The notes under the pieces were generated by a model, which worked only from the letters and a program-made list of their open reading frames with translations, was not told the DNA's origin and ran no database searches. A stretch of 34,603 bases of DNA from JALZAA01 sp035316025 (lineage in GTDB: Bacteria > Actinomycetota > Acidimicrobiia > IMCC26256 > JACDBD01). How positions within the stretch are numbered: the stretch's first letter is position 1; every line of letters starts with the position of its first letter. Both the position numbers and the translations under genes were made by a program. The DNA lies in contig DATFXL010000109.1 of NCBI GenBank assembly GCA_035316025.1, forward strand, positions 1-34,603. The letters run 5' to 3'. Positions 22,338 to 29,938 of the stretch are shown here, piece by piece.

Positions 22338-23141
22338 CTTCACGCTGCCGCCCTCGACCTTCCCCTCGGCCTTGAGCTTCAGCAGGTGCGCGTGCACCTG
22401 GCGAGCTGCCCACTCCTGCAGCTCGGGCGGCGTGTCGGCATAGACGCGATCCACGATCTCCGTGACTCGGAGCGGCCCGTCCTTCAGCACCTTGAGGATC
22501 TGCCGCTCGCGCGCCCGGCGGTGCTTGAGGTACTCGTCGATCCTGGCCTTGGGCTCGTCGATGACGTCCCCGTGCCCGGGTGCGATGCGCGCCACGCGCC
22601 GCTTCCTGAGCTTCTCGAGCGAGGCCATGTAGACGGCCATGTCCCCGCCCCGGGCGGGGTTCACGACCGAGAACGTCCCGTTCAGGATGACGTCCCCCGT
22701 GAACACGACGCGCTCCTCCTCGAGCTGGAAGCAGATGTGGTTCGGCGCGTGACCGGGGGTGTGGATCACCTCGAGCCCGAACTCGGTGCCTTCGATGCTG
22801 TCGCCGTCGCCGACGGTGCGGTCCGGCGTGACGACCGGGTCGCGCTTCGAGAAGGCCACGACCTCTGCGCCGGTGGCCTTGACCAGACGTTCGGTTCCCG
22901 GAGCGTGGTCGGGATGGGTGTGCGTCAGAAGCACCCAGCGAACCCGCTCGCGCATCGACGCGCCCACGATGGCGTCGATGTGCTTCTTCGTGTCGGGCCC
23001 GGGGTCGATCACGGCCACCTCGTCGATGCCGACGAGATACGTGTTCGTGCCCGGGCCCGTGAGCGGGCCGGGGTTGGGCGCGACGATCCGGCGCACGAGC
23101 GGCGACAGCGCGCTGGGGACACCCGGCGTCATGTCGGGCAT
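22317..23141 (-). CDS. Metallo-beta-lactamase-fold hydrolase (LACTB2-like)
   Basis: The 274-residue protein has the zinc-binding motif THTHPDH (His74, His76, Asp78, His79), then TPGHAPNH, TGDVIL and PGHGDVI, giving the full ligand set of the fold. After the catalytic domain, residues 200-274 form a small winged-helix domain (RQILKVLKDGPLRVTEIVDRVY), as in LACTB2-type proteins, some of which are RNA endonucleases. GTNTYLVG near residue 31 is typical of this group. The ATG at 23141 overlaps the Nudix stop (TGATG), so the pair is translationally coupled. The substrate is unknown; hydrolysis of thioesters or RNA are both possible. Confidence 0.9.
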   Translation of the reverse strand: MPDMTPGVPSALSPLVRRIVAPNPGPLTGPGTNTYLVGIDEVAVIDPGPDTKKHIDAIVGASMRERVRWVLLTHTHPDHAPGTERLVKATGAEVVAFSKRDPVVTPDRTVGDGDSIEGTEFGLEVIHTPGHAPNHICFQLEEERVVFTGDVILNGTFSVVNPARGGDMAVYMASLEKLRKRRVARIAPGHGDVIDEPKARIDEYLKHRRARERQILKVLKDGPLRVTEIVDRVYADTPPELQEWAARQVHAHLLKLKAEGKVEGGSVKSAWKVA

Positions 23142-23914
23142 CAGGCCACCCCCTCGTAGCCGGGGTCGCCGGGAAGTTGGATGCGCGCCCCGCCGGAATC
23201 GGCGACCACGCGCGGCTCGGACGCCGTCACGGCATCGAGGAGCTCGCGCGCGGTCGCGAAGCGCGCCAGCTGTTCGAGGTTGCGCATGGTCGGGAAGATG
23301 ATCTCCAGCTCACCTTGCTCGGCGCCGGCCAGGGCGTCGGCGGGGCGGATCCACACCGACGCCACCGTCTCGCTGTCGTCGTGCAGATAGGCGTGCCCTT
23401 CAGGAGCGGCGGCGACGAAGAACCACGTGTCGTAGCGGCGGGGGGCGCCCAGCGGCGTGATCCAGTGCGAGAAGAGATGGAGCGCGCCCGTGTCCAGCAG
23501 GAGATCCTCGCCCACGACGACGTCGACGAACGGTCGCTCTCCCCGCCCGACCTCGCGGCGCGCCGTCTCCAGCCGGGCGGCGGCACCCGGTTCGTCGAGG
23601 TCGACGAGCCGGCCGGTGGCCGCCGATCGGGCGAGGAGGACCCCCGCCTCCTCGAAGGACTCGCGGATGGCGGCGACCCAGAACCCGATCCCGCCCGCGT
23701 GCAGGCCGAGCTGCATGCTCGCGGTCGAGTCGTCCGGCCCACGGCAGCGGTCGAGCAGGTCGGGCGCCCGGTCGCCGGCGTCGACGGCGCCGCCGGGAAA
23801 GACGTGGGCGCCGCCCATGAACTCGGCGGCGAGTGTGCGCCGGAGCATGAAGACCTCGAGCGCGGGGGCGTCACGGACGAGCATCACGGTGGCGGCCTCT
23901 CGAGGGGTCACCAC
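23141..23914 (-). CDS. Nudix hydrolase, NUDT19-like with split box
   Basis: The 257-residue protein begins at GTG 23914 with GGGAG ten bases upstream. The Nudix box is split: GGAHVFPGGAVDAGD (about 34-48) and RESFEEAGVLL (84-94) are separated by a roughly 35-residue insert. This arrangement is typical of the NUDT19/RP2 group, several of which cleave acyl-CoA. REsfEEaG keeps the metal-binding glutamates. A later motif HWITPLGAPRRYDTWFFVA also matches that group. It is coupled to the LACTB2-like gene, so the two may act on related compounds, for example CoA thioesters. That pairing is inference. Confidence 0.88.
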   Translation of the reverse strand: MVTPREAATVMLVRDAPALEVFMLRRTLAAEFMGGAHVFPGGAVDAGDRAPDLLDRCRGPDDSTASMQLGLHAGGIGFWVAAIRESFEEAGVLLARSAATGRLVDLDEPGAAARLETARREVGRGERPFVDVVVGEDLLLDTGALHLFSHWITPLGAPRRYDTWFFVAAAPEGHAYLHDDSETVASVWIRPADALAGAEQGELEIIFPTMRNLEQLARFATARELLDAVTASEPRVVADSGGARIQLPGDPGYEGVA

Positions 23915-24025
23915 CGCGACGCTCCCGAATCAGGCTCAGCCGAAGACCCACACACGTCGCGCACGACACCACCAGTCTACGTTGCGACCTGCGTGTTCCC
24001 GGCGGGCGTCTCGCGGGCGCCCAGT

Positions 24026-24037
24026 TACGCTGGCGGC
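24026..24037 (+). promoter_or_regulatory. Leaderless -10 element of selA
   Basis: TACGCT (24026-24031) fits TANNNT and ends six bases before GTG 24038 (spacer GGCGGC). No separate Shine-Dalgarno is seen. The spacing is the same as for nadE, glnE, glnA2 and mrp. It sets the start of selA and marks the beginning of the selA-selB operon. Confidence 0.55.
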
Positions 24038-25375
24038 GTGGACCCACGACGCGCGTTGCCCGGCGTCGACCAGGTGCTGAGCGCGCTCTCGGGCCTGCCG
24101 CACGAGCTCCTCGTGGCGTGCGCCCGCGAAGCGATCGAGGCCGCGCGTGAGCAGATCTCCCACGAGGGCGAGGCCGGCGAAGCCGCGCCGTTCGAAGACG
24201 TGGTCGCCGACGCGCGCCGGCGCGTGCAACGCCTCAGAGGTGGCCTGCTCCGACCCGTCGTGAACGCCACCGGGGTCATCGTGCACACCAACCTCGGGCG
24301 CACGCCGGTCGGCGAGGACGCGCTCGCGGCTGCGCGCGCGGTCGGTGGCAGCTATTCGAACCTCGAGTACCGGATGGACGAGGGGAGACGGGGCTCGCGT
24401 CACGAGAACGCCGGCTCGTTGCTCGCGCGCGCGTGCGGCGCCGAAGCCGGCCTCGTCGTGAACAACAATGCCGCCGCGGTCCTGCTCTCGCTGGCGGCGC
24501 TGGCGCGCGGCCGTGAGGTCGTCGTCTCGCGCGGGGAGCTGGTCGAGATCGGCGGCGGCTTCCGAGTGCCCGAGATCATGGCGGAGTCAGGCTCCCGTCT
24601 GGTCGAGGTGGGCACGACCAATCGCACCCGGCGATCGGATTATGCCGCCGCCGTCACCGACCGGACGGCGCTCGTGCTCAAGGTGCACGCGTCGAACTAC
24701 CGCATGGTCGGCTTCGTCGAGTCGACGCCGGTGGCCGACCTCGCCCCGCTCGGCCCGCCCGTGATGGTCGACGCCGGTTCCGGGCTCCTCGACGAGACGA
24801 CGCCGTGGCTGCCGCGCCGCCCGGCGTGGTTGCGCGACGAGCCCGGCGTCCGCCAGGCGATCGACGCAGGCGCGGCCTTGGTGACCTTCTCGGGGGACAA
24901 GCTGCTCGGAGGCCCCCAAGCCGGCGTCGTCGTCGGTGGGGCCGGCCTGGTGGCCGCGCTCGCGCGGCACCCGCTGGCGCGGGCCATGCGAGCCGACAAG
25001 CTCACCCTCGCGGGCCTCCAGGCCGTCGCCTTCTCCTATCTCTCTGGCGATGCCACCCAGATCCCGCTCTGGCGGATGGCCACCGTCCCCCTCGACCGGT
25101 TGCGGGCCCGGGCCGAGGCCGTCACCGCGGCCGTCCCAGGGGCCAAGGTCATCGACACTGACGCCGTCGCCGGGGGCGGTTCGCTACCCGGAGTCACGAT
25201 CCCGTCCGTCGGCGTGGCGGTCGAGGTGCCGGCGCCCGCCCGGGCGTTGGGCGTCCTGCGCGAGCACGATGTCGTGGCGCGGGTCGACGAGGACGCCGTC
25301 GTCTGCGACCTACGGACGATCGACCCCGCCGACGACGAGCGCGTCGCCCGGGCTCTCGCCGCCGCCGGCGCCTGA
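24038..25375 (+). CDS. selA: L-seryl-tRNA(Sec) selenium transferase
   Basis: The 445-residue PLP enzyme turns seryl-tRNA(Sec) into selenocysteinyl-tRNA(Sec) using selenophosphate. An N-terminal helical domain (LPGVDQVLSAL) precedes the PLP fold: VVNATGVIVHTNLGRTP near 74-90, NNNAAAVLLSL near 142-152, VMVDAGSGLLDE near 242-253, and Lys288 in TFSGDKLLGGPQAG as the cofactor lysine. Length and motif order are those of bacterial SelA. The start is GTG 24038 on the strength of the -10 element. selB follows after ten bases. selD and the tRNA-Sec gene are not in the window, so they must lie elsewhere if the pathway works. Confidence 0.95.
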   Translation: MDPRRALPGVDQVLSALSGLPHELLVACAREAIEAAREQISHEGEAGEAAPFEDVVADARRRVQRLRGGLLRPVVNATGVIVHTNLGRTPVGEDALAAARAVGGSYSNLEYRMDEGRRGSRHENAGSLLARACGAEAGLVVNNNAAAVLLSLAALARGREVVVSRGELVEIGGGFRVPEIMAESGSRLVEVGTTNRTRRSDYAAAVTDRTALVLKVHASNYRMVGFVESTPVADLAPLGPPVMVDAGSGLLDETTPWLPRRPAWLRDEPGVRQAIDAGAALVTFSGDKLLGGPQAGVVVGGAGLVAALARHPLARAMRADKLTLAGLQAVAFSYLSGDATQIPLWRMATVPLDRLRARAEAVTAAVPGAKVIDTDAVAGGGSLPGVTIPSVGVAVEVPAPARALGVLREHDVVARVDEDAVVCDLRTIDPADDERVARALAAAGA

Positions 25376-25385
25376 GCCCCGCGCC

Positions 25386-27188
25386 GTGCGCACCGTCGCG
25401 ACCGCCGGCCATGTCGATCACGGCAAGTCCACCGTCGTCCACGCCCTCACGGGCACCGATCCCGACCGCTTCCCCGAGGAGAAGCAGCGCGGACTCACCA
25501 TCGACCTCGGCTACGCCTTCACGACCCTGCCGTCGGGCGAGGAGGTCGGCTTCGTCGACGTCCCTGGCCACGTGCGGTTCATCAAGAACATGCTCGCGGG
25601 CGTGGGCGCGGTCGACGTCGTGATGCTGGTCGTCGCCGCCAACGAGGGCTGGATGCCCCAGAGCGAGGAGCACCTTCACATCCTCGAGCTGCTGGGCGTG
25701 AGCTTCGGGCTCGTCTGCGTGACGAAGGCCGACCTCGTCGACGACGACACCTGCGAGCTGGCCCGACTCGAGGTCGACGACCGCCTCGCGCAGTCTGCTT
25801 TCGCGGAAGCGCCGATCGTCGTCTGCGACGCGCTGTCGGGCCGTGGGCTCGACGACGTGCGCAGCGCGCTCGACGGTGTCCTCGGGGCCGCGCCCCGTCC
25901 GATCGACCGCGACCGGCCGCGTCTGTGGGTCGACCGCGTGTTCGCGGCCAAGGGTGCGGGGACGATCGTGACCGGCACCCTCGTCGGCGGCGCGCTCCGC
26001 GTCGACGAAACGGTCGAGGTGAGCGCCCGGGCCAAGCGGGCACGGATCCGCGCCATCGAAACCGCGCATCAGAAGCTGGACGTCGCCGCGCCGGGCGCGA
26101 GGGTCGCGCTCAACCTGGCCGGACCCGGCATCGACCGCAACTCGCTGCGTCGAGGTGACGCCGTCGTACGGCCCGGGCAGTGGGAACTGACCGACGTCAT
26201 CGATGTCGAGCTCGGTGCCCTACCCGGGAACGACTTCCGCAACCGTGCTTCGCTGCAGAGTTACGTCGGGTCCGGCGAGCACGCCGTGCTCGTGCGCGTC
26301 CTCGACGACGAGCACCGCTACGCGCGGATGCGTCTCGACGAACCCGTCCCCCTCGCGCCCGGGGACCGACTCGTGCTGCGCGATCCGGGCGAGCGGATCA
26401 CCGTCGGCGGCGCCCAGGTGCTGGACGTCGCCCCGACAGGGCGGGCGCGCGACGCGCCCGCCGCTCTGTCACTTCCGCTCGGCCGGAGACTGCTCGCCCG
26501 TCACGGATGGCTGGCCCCCGGCGAGCTCGATCGTCTGGCGGGCGTCGGCCCGAAGGAGGCGGCGGCGTTGGTCGACGACCTCGTCCGGTGCGGCGCCGTG
26601 CCCGCGGGTGGGTGGCTGGTCGACGGGGACACGCTCGCAGGGGTTCGGGCCGCCGCCGTCCGGCGGACGCGGGAGCACCACGCGCAATCCCCGGTCGATC
26701 CGGGCGTCGAGCTGGCGTCGCTCGCGTCCACGCTGCGGATCGACCCCGACCGCCTGCGGGCGGCGCTCGACGACGACCCGGAACTGGTCGTGGAGCGCGG
26801 GATCGTGCGCGCCGTGACCCACCGGCCTCATCTGGCGGAATCGCCCGAAGCCGGCGCGTTCCTCGCCGCGCTGGAGGCCGAGCCGTTCGCGCCACCCGAG
26901 CCGGCGTCGGTGGGCGCCGACGCCGCGCTGGTGCGGTGGATGCTGCGCGAGGGCGTCGTCGTCGACCTGGACGGCATCGTGTTCGCGGCCAGCGCCCTCG
27001 ACGAAGCCAGGCGGCTGATCGGCGCCGCCCTGGCCGAACGGGGAGCCGTGACCGTGGCCGACGTGCGCGACCTCCTCGGCTCGACGCGCAAGTACGTGCT
27101 GCCGATCCTCAGCCGGCTGGACACTGAGGGCGTCACCCGCCGCCGCGGCGACGACCGCATCCCCGGCCCGGCGGCGCTCCGTGGCTAG
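25386..27188 (+). CDS. selB: Selenocysteine-specific elongation factor
   Basis: The 600-residue GTPase brings selenocysteinyl-tRNA to the ribosome at UGA codons marked by a SECIS hairpin. The G domain has GHVDHGKST at 8-16, the Thr of RGLTIDLGYAF, DVPGHVRF and the TKAD specificity motif. EF-Tu-like domains 2 and 3 follow (WVDRVFAAKGAGTIVTGTLVGG). The C-terminal 200 residues contain several small winged helices (LARHGWLAPGELDRLAGVGPKEAAALVD and TVADVRDLLGSTRKYVLPILSRLD, in segments), which bind SECIS RNA. GTG 25386 gives the family-typical MRTVATAGHVDHGKS. Its TAG and the whiB stop share the bases CTAG. No UGA-containing selenoprotein gene is apparent here. Confidence 0.95.
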   Translation: MRTVATAGHVDHGKSTVVHALTGTDPDRFPEEKQRGLTIDLGYAFTTLPSGEEVGFVDVPGHVRFIKNMLAGVGAVDVVMLVVAANEGWMPQSEEHLHILELLGVSFGLVCVTKADLVDDDTCELARLEVDDRLAQSAFAEAPIVVCDALSGRGLDDVRSALDGVLGAAPRPIDRDRPRLWVDRVFAAKGAGTIVTGTLVGGALRVDETVEVSARAKRARIRAIETAHQKLDVAAPGARVALNLAGPGIDRNSLRRGDAVVRPGQWELTDVIDVELGALPGNDFRNRASLQSYVGSGEHAVLVRVLDDEHRYARMRLDEPVPLAPGDRLVLRDPGERITVGGAQVLDVAPTGRARDAPAALSLPLGRRLLARHGWLAPGELDRLAGVGPKEAAALVDDLVRCGAVPAGGWLVDGDTLAGVRAAAVRRTREHHAQSPVDPGVELASLASTLRIDPDRLRAALDDDPELVVERGIVRAVTHRPHLAESPEAGAFLAALEAEPFAPPEPASVGADAALVRWMLREGVVVDLDGIVFAASALDEARRLIGAALAERGAVTVADVRDLLGSTRKYVLPILSRLDTEGVTRRRGDDRIPGPAALRG

Positions 27189-27448
27189 CCGATGTCGTCG
27201 GCGACGAGGAGGCGGCGTTCGGCCTCGGTGAGACCGCCCCAGATGCCGTGCGGCTCGCGGATGCTGAGCGCGTAGTCGAGGCACTCGGACCGCACCGGAC
27301 ACTCCTGACAGATCGCCTTCGCCTTGGCTTCGCGGCCGTCGCGCTCGTCCTTGCGCTCCGGCGTCGTCGGAGGGAAGAACAGCGCCGACTCGGGGCCGCG
27401 GCACGCGGCGCGCAATTGCCACGTCCGTTCCGTCATCTGGACCGCCAC
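27185..27448 (-). CDS. WhiB-family iron-sulphur regulator
   Basis: The 87-residue protein has the four WhiB cysteines, Cys16, Cys47, Cys50 and Cys56 (ACRGPE and CQECPVRSEC), which hold a [4Fe-4S] cluster, then the GIWGGLTEAERR turn that contacts the sigma factor. The C-terminus is short, so little DNA-binding tail remains. GTG 27448 is chosen for GGGAGGGGG three bases upstream; ATG 27436 is an alternative. A good promoter lies upstream. Paired ArsA-like genes next to whiB4 are also seen in mycobacteria, and here such a pair is 1.5 kb away. Which WhiB subgroup this is cannot be fixed by eye. Confidence 0.92.
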   Translation of the reverse strand: MAVQMTERTWQLRAACRGPESALFFPPTTPERKDERDGREAKAKAICQECPVRSECLDYALSIREPHGIWGGLTEAERRLLVADDIG

Positions 27449-27482
27449 GGGCCCCCTCCCGGTCGGTCGATCAGGCGCGGCG

Positions 27483-27511
27483 ACGGTATCCCGGTCCCTT
27501 GCGCTCGACAA
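27483..27511 (-). promoter_or_regulatory. Promoter of whiB
   Basis: On the minus strand TTGTCG (27511-27506) and TACCGT (27488-27483) are 17 bases apart, a good vegetative-type promoter. Transcription would start near 27476, leaving a leader of about 28 bases that contains the G-rich Shine-Dalgarno sequence. Confidence 0.55.
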
Positions 27512-27540
27512 GGCCCGAAACGCGCAGTATTTCCGAGTCG

Positions 27541-28968
27541 CTACGAGCGGTCCCGCCGGGCGGCGCGCCGCCGGGCCCGGTCCCGGTAGTCACGGGCGCC
27601 GCCCGCCTCGGGCTCGACCTCCAGGACGAGCCCCTCGACGGCGACGACCCGGACGGCGTCGCCGGCGCCGATCGGTGTGGCCCGGTTCGTGCGGGCCCGC
27701 CACCGGGCGCCCTGGATGACGACCACGCCGTCGGGAGCCACGTCGACCTCGGCCCGGCCCTCCTCGCCGACCATTCCTTCGCGCCCGACCGTCGGTGTCG
27801 AGAAGCGCGACCGGACCACGGCCGTCATCGCGCCGAGCATGAACAGCGCCGTGCCGACGATGACGATCGCGAGCACCCACCACGGCGGGTTGAGACGGGC
27901 GTCGCCGCCGTACAGCGTGAGGGATCCCGCCAGCAGCGAACCGGCGCCGATGAACGTCCATACGCCGAGGCCGCCGGCTTGCACATCGACCGCGAACCCG
28001 AACACGGCGAGCAGGAGCAGCCCCGCCGCCCACCAGGCGACGGGCAGGTGCGAGAAGCCCACGAGCGCGCCGATCAGCGCGGCCGCGCCGGCGAGGCCCG
28101 CCAGCCCGATGCCGCACGTGTAGAACTCGAACACCATCAACGCCAGGCCCGCGACGAACAGCAGATACGCGATCGAGGGGCTGATCAGCGTGTGCAGCAG
28201 CTGGTTGCCGATGTCGAGGCGGTCGAAGCGGACCTCCTGGTTCGGCTGGCGCCGCCGGCCCAGCCCTTCGCCGACGACCGTCGCCGTCGAGAGGAGCTTC
28301 GGCCCCGATGCGGTCGGCACGGCCCGACCGTCGAGCGACACGATCAGCTCACCGACCGTCGGCTCCACCGTGTTGATGGCGCCGGCGTGGTGAGCGGCGT
28401 CGGCAGAGAGGTTCTCGCCCGCCAGGCGCCGGGCGCCGGCTCCGTCACGGCCCCAGCGGACGGCGAGGGAAGCGAGCCGGTCGCCGACGGCGCGGCGGTC
28501 CGTGGCGCCGGGCTCGTCGAGCCGTACGGGATGGGCGGGCCCGATGCTCGAGCCCGACGACACCGAGAGCACCGGGGCCGCCTCGGCGAGCAGCGTCGCC
28601 GCTCCCTTCGCCTTGGCGCCCGACGGTCCGACCCACACGACGACCGGCACCTGCGAGCGCTGCAGCTCGCCGAGGAGCGGCTGAACGTCGACGCCCACCG
28701 AGCCGCCGGAGTCGAGCTGCAGGACGATCATCGTCGATCGCTGACGGTTCGCGCGGCTGACGGCCTCGCGCACGAGTGAGGCCGTCGGCGGATCGAGCAA
28801 CCCGTCGACCTTCACGACGTCGATTCCGTTGCGGCGCGGGTTCTGCTGTTCGGGACGCGCCCACGCGACGTCGGCGAGCAGGATCGCCGCCGCGGTGACG
28901 AGACACGCGACGACGAGGAACCGACGAACGAAGGTCTGCTTGTGAGCGGTTCTAGTCTTGATGCGCAT
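27541..28968 (-). CDS. NfeD-family membrane protein, protease domain degenerate
   Basis: The 475-residue protein has a signal peptide (RRFLVVACLVTAAAILL, then AWA), a ClpP-like domain (about 48-240), four to five membrane helices (about 265-390) and a C-terminal NfeD OB-fold (GREGMVGEEGRAEVDV and VRVVAVEGLVLEVEP, in segments). In active homologues the segment after LxTPGG and PSGARAASAG holds the serine nucleophile. Here these read LQLDSGG and PSGAKAKGAA, so the serine is missing near 119-123, and the later lysine is not evident. It may be a non-catalytic scaffold. NfeD proteins often act with SPFH/stomatin partners; none is seen here. The ATG at 28968 shares the bases CATG with the divergent ATPase start. 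Confidence 0.85.
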   Translation of the reverse strand: MRIKTRTAHKQTFVRRFLVVACLVTAAAILLADVAWARPEQQNPRRNGIDVVKVDGLLDPPTASLVREAVSRANRQRSTMIVLQLDSGGSVGVDVQPLLGELQRSQVPVVVWVGPSGAKAKGAATLLAEAAPVLSVSSGSSIGPAHPVRLDEPGATDRRAVGDRLASLAVRWGRDGAGARRLAGENLSADAAHHAGAINTVEPTVGELIVSLDGRAVPTASGPKLLSTATVVGEGLGRRRQPNQEVRFDRLDIGNQLLHTLISPSIAYLLFVAGLALMVFEFYTCGIGLAGLAGAAALIGALVGFSHLPVAWWAAGLLLLAVFGFAVDVQAGGLGVWTFIGAGSLLAGSLTLYGGDARLNPPWWVLAIVIVGTALFMLGAMTAVVRSRFSTPTVGREGMVGEEGRAEVDVAPDGVVVIQGARWRARTNRATPIGAGDAVRVVAVEGLVLEVEPEAGGARDYRDRARRRAARRDRS

Positions 28969-29938
28969 GGACCTGGCGCGTTTCTGCTCCTCCGCTCGCG
29001 TCTTCATCGTCGCGGGCAAGGGTGGTGTCGGAAAGACGACCGTGACCGCGACCCTCGCTGACACGGCCGCCAGTGCGGGACTGAGCGTGCTGATCGTCGA
29101 GGTCGAGGGCAAATCGGGGCTGGCGGCCTGCTTCGGGCGCCCCCCGCTCGGATACGAGGAAACCGAGCTCGCCCCGCGAGTGCGGGGCCGGACGCTCACG
29201 CCCGACGAGGCGTTGGTGGACTACCTCGAGACGCACGGCCTCAAGCGGATCTCGAAGCGACTCGTCCGGTCGGGCGCCCTCGAGGTCGTATCCTCGGCCG
29301 TGCCGGGCATGAAGGACATCCTCGTCCTCGGCAAGGTCAAGGCGCTGGACGTCGAGCGCGCCGCCGATCTCATCATCATCGACGCTCCCGCGGCGGGGCA
29401 CGCAATCAGCTTCCTCATGTCGCCGCGTGGCCTCGGCGACGCGGTGCGCGTCGGTCCGGTCAACAAGCAATCGACCGACGTGGTCGAGATGCTGTCGGAT
29501 CCGGCGCGCTGCCAGGTAGTCCTCGTGACCGTCCCCGAGGAGACGCCCGTCAACGAGCTCGTCGAGACGGCCTTCCAGCTCGAGGACCGCATCGGCGTGC
29601 AGCTCGGGCCGGTCGTCGTGAACTCGTGTTACCCGGAGCCCGGCGTTCCCGCGTCGATGGAGGAGGTGCGGCAACTCGCCGACGAGCTCGGGGTGTTCGT
29701 ATCGCCACGCGAGGCCCGCGACCTCGTGTCTGCCGCCGAATTCCTCCGCGAGCGCTACGCACTGCAGCAGCAGCAGGCGGACCGTCTCGCGGCGCGCCTC
29801 CCGCTGCCCCAGGTGCGGTTGCCGTTCCTGTTCACCGCCGAGCTCGGACCGCCCGAGATCGACGTCCTCGCGGCCACGTTCGCCGCCCAGGTCGACGCGC
29901 TGACGGAGTCGTCGTGGGGTCGCGTCACTGTTCCATGA
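28967..29938 (+). CDS. ArsA/Get3-like ATPase, subunit 1
   Basis: The 323-residue P-loop ATPase has deviant Walker A GKGGVGKTT at 17-25 with the signature Lys18, and DLIIIDAPAAGH as switch II. The fold is that of ArsA/Get3-type dimeric ATPases, but no metal-binding cysteine cluster is evident, so arsenite transport is unlikely. The next gene is a second family member overlapping by four bases (ATGA). Mycobacteria have a comparable pair beside whiB4 (Rv3679-Rv3680 in M. tuberculosis). ATG 28967 is chosen; TTG 28958 and ATG 28961 are in frame. TAGTCT (28953-28958) could be the -10, placing the promoter inside the first codons of nfeD. Confidence 0.88.
   Translation: MDLARFCSSARVFIVAGKGGVGKTTVTATLADTAASAGLSVLIVEVEGKSGLAACFGRPPLGYEETELAPRVRGRTLTPDEALVDYLETHGLKRISKRLVRSGALEVVSSAVPGMKDILVLGKVKALDVERAADLIIIDAPAAGHAISFLMSPRGLGDAVRVGPVNKQSTDVVEMLSDPARCQVVLVTVPEETPVNELVETAFQLEDRIGVQLGPVVVNSCYPEPGVPASMEEVRQLADELGVFVSPREARDLVSAAEFLRERYALQQQQADRLAARLPLPQVRLPFLFTAELGPPEIDVLAATFAAQVDALTESSWGRVTVP

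Noticed and set aside
23915..24037. Possible tRNA-Sec gene upstream of selA
   Set aside because: I looked for a long variable arm and an 8-base acceptor stem with a UCA anticodon and found none in this 123-base gap.
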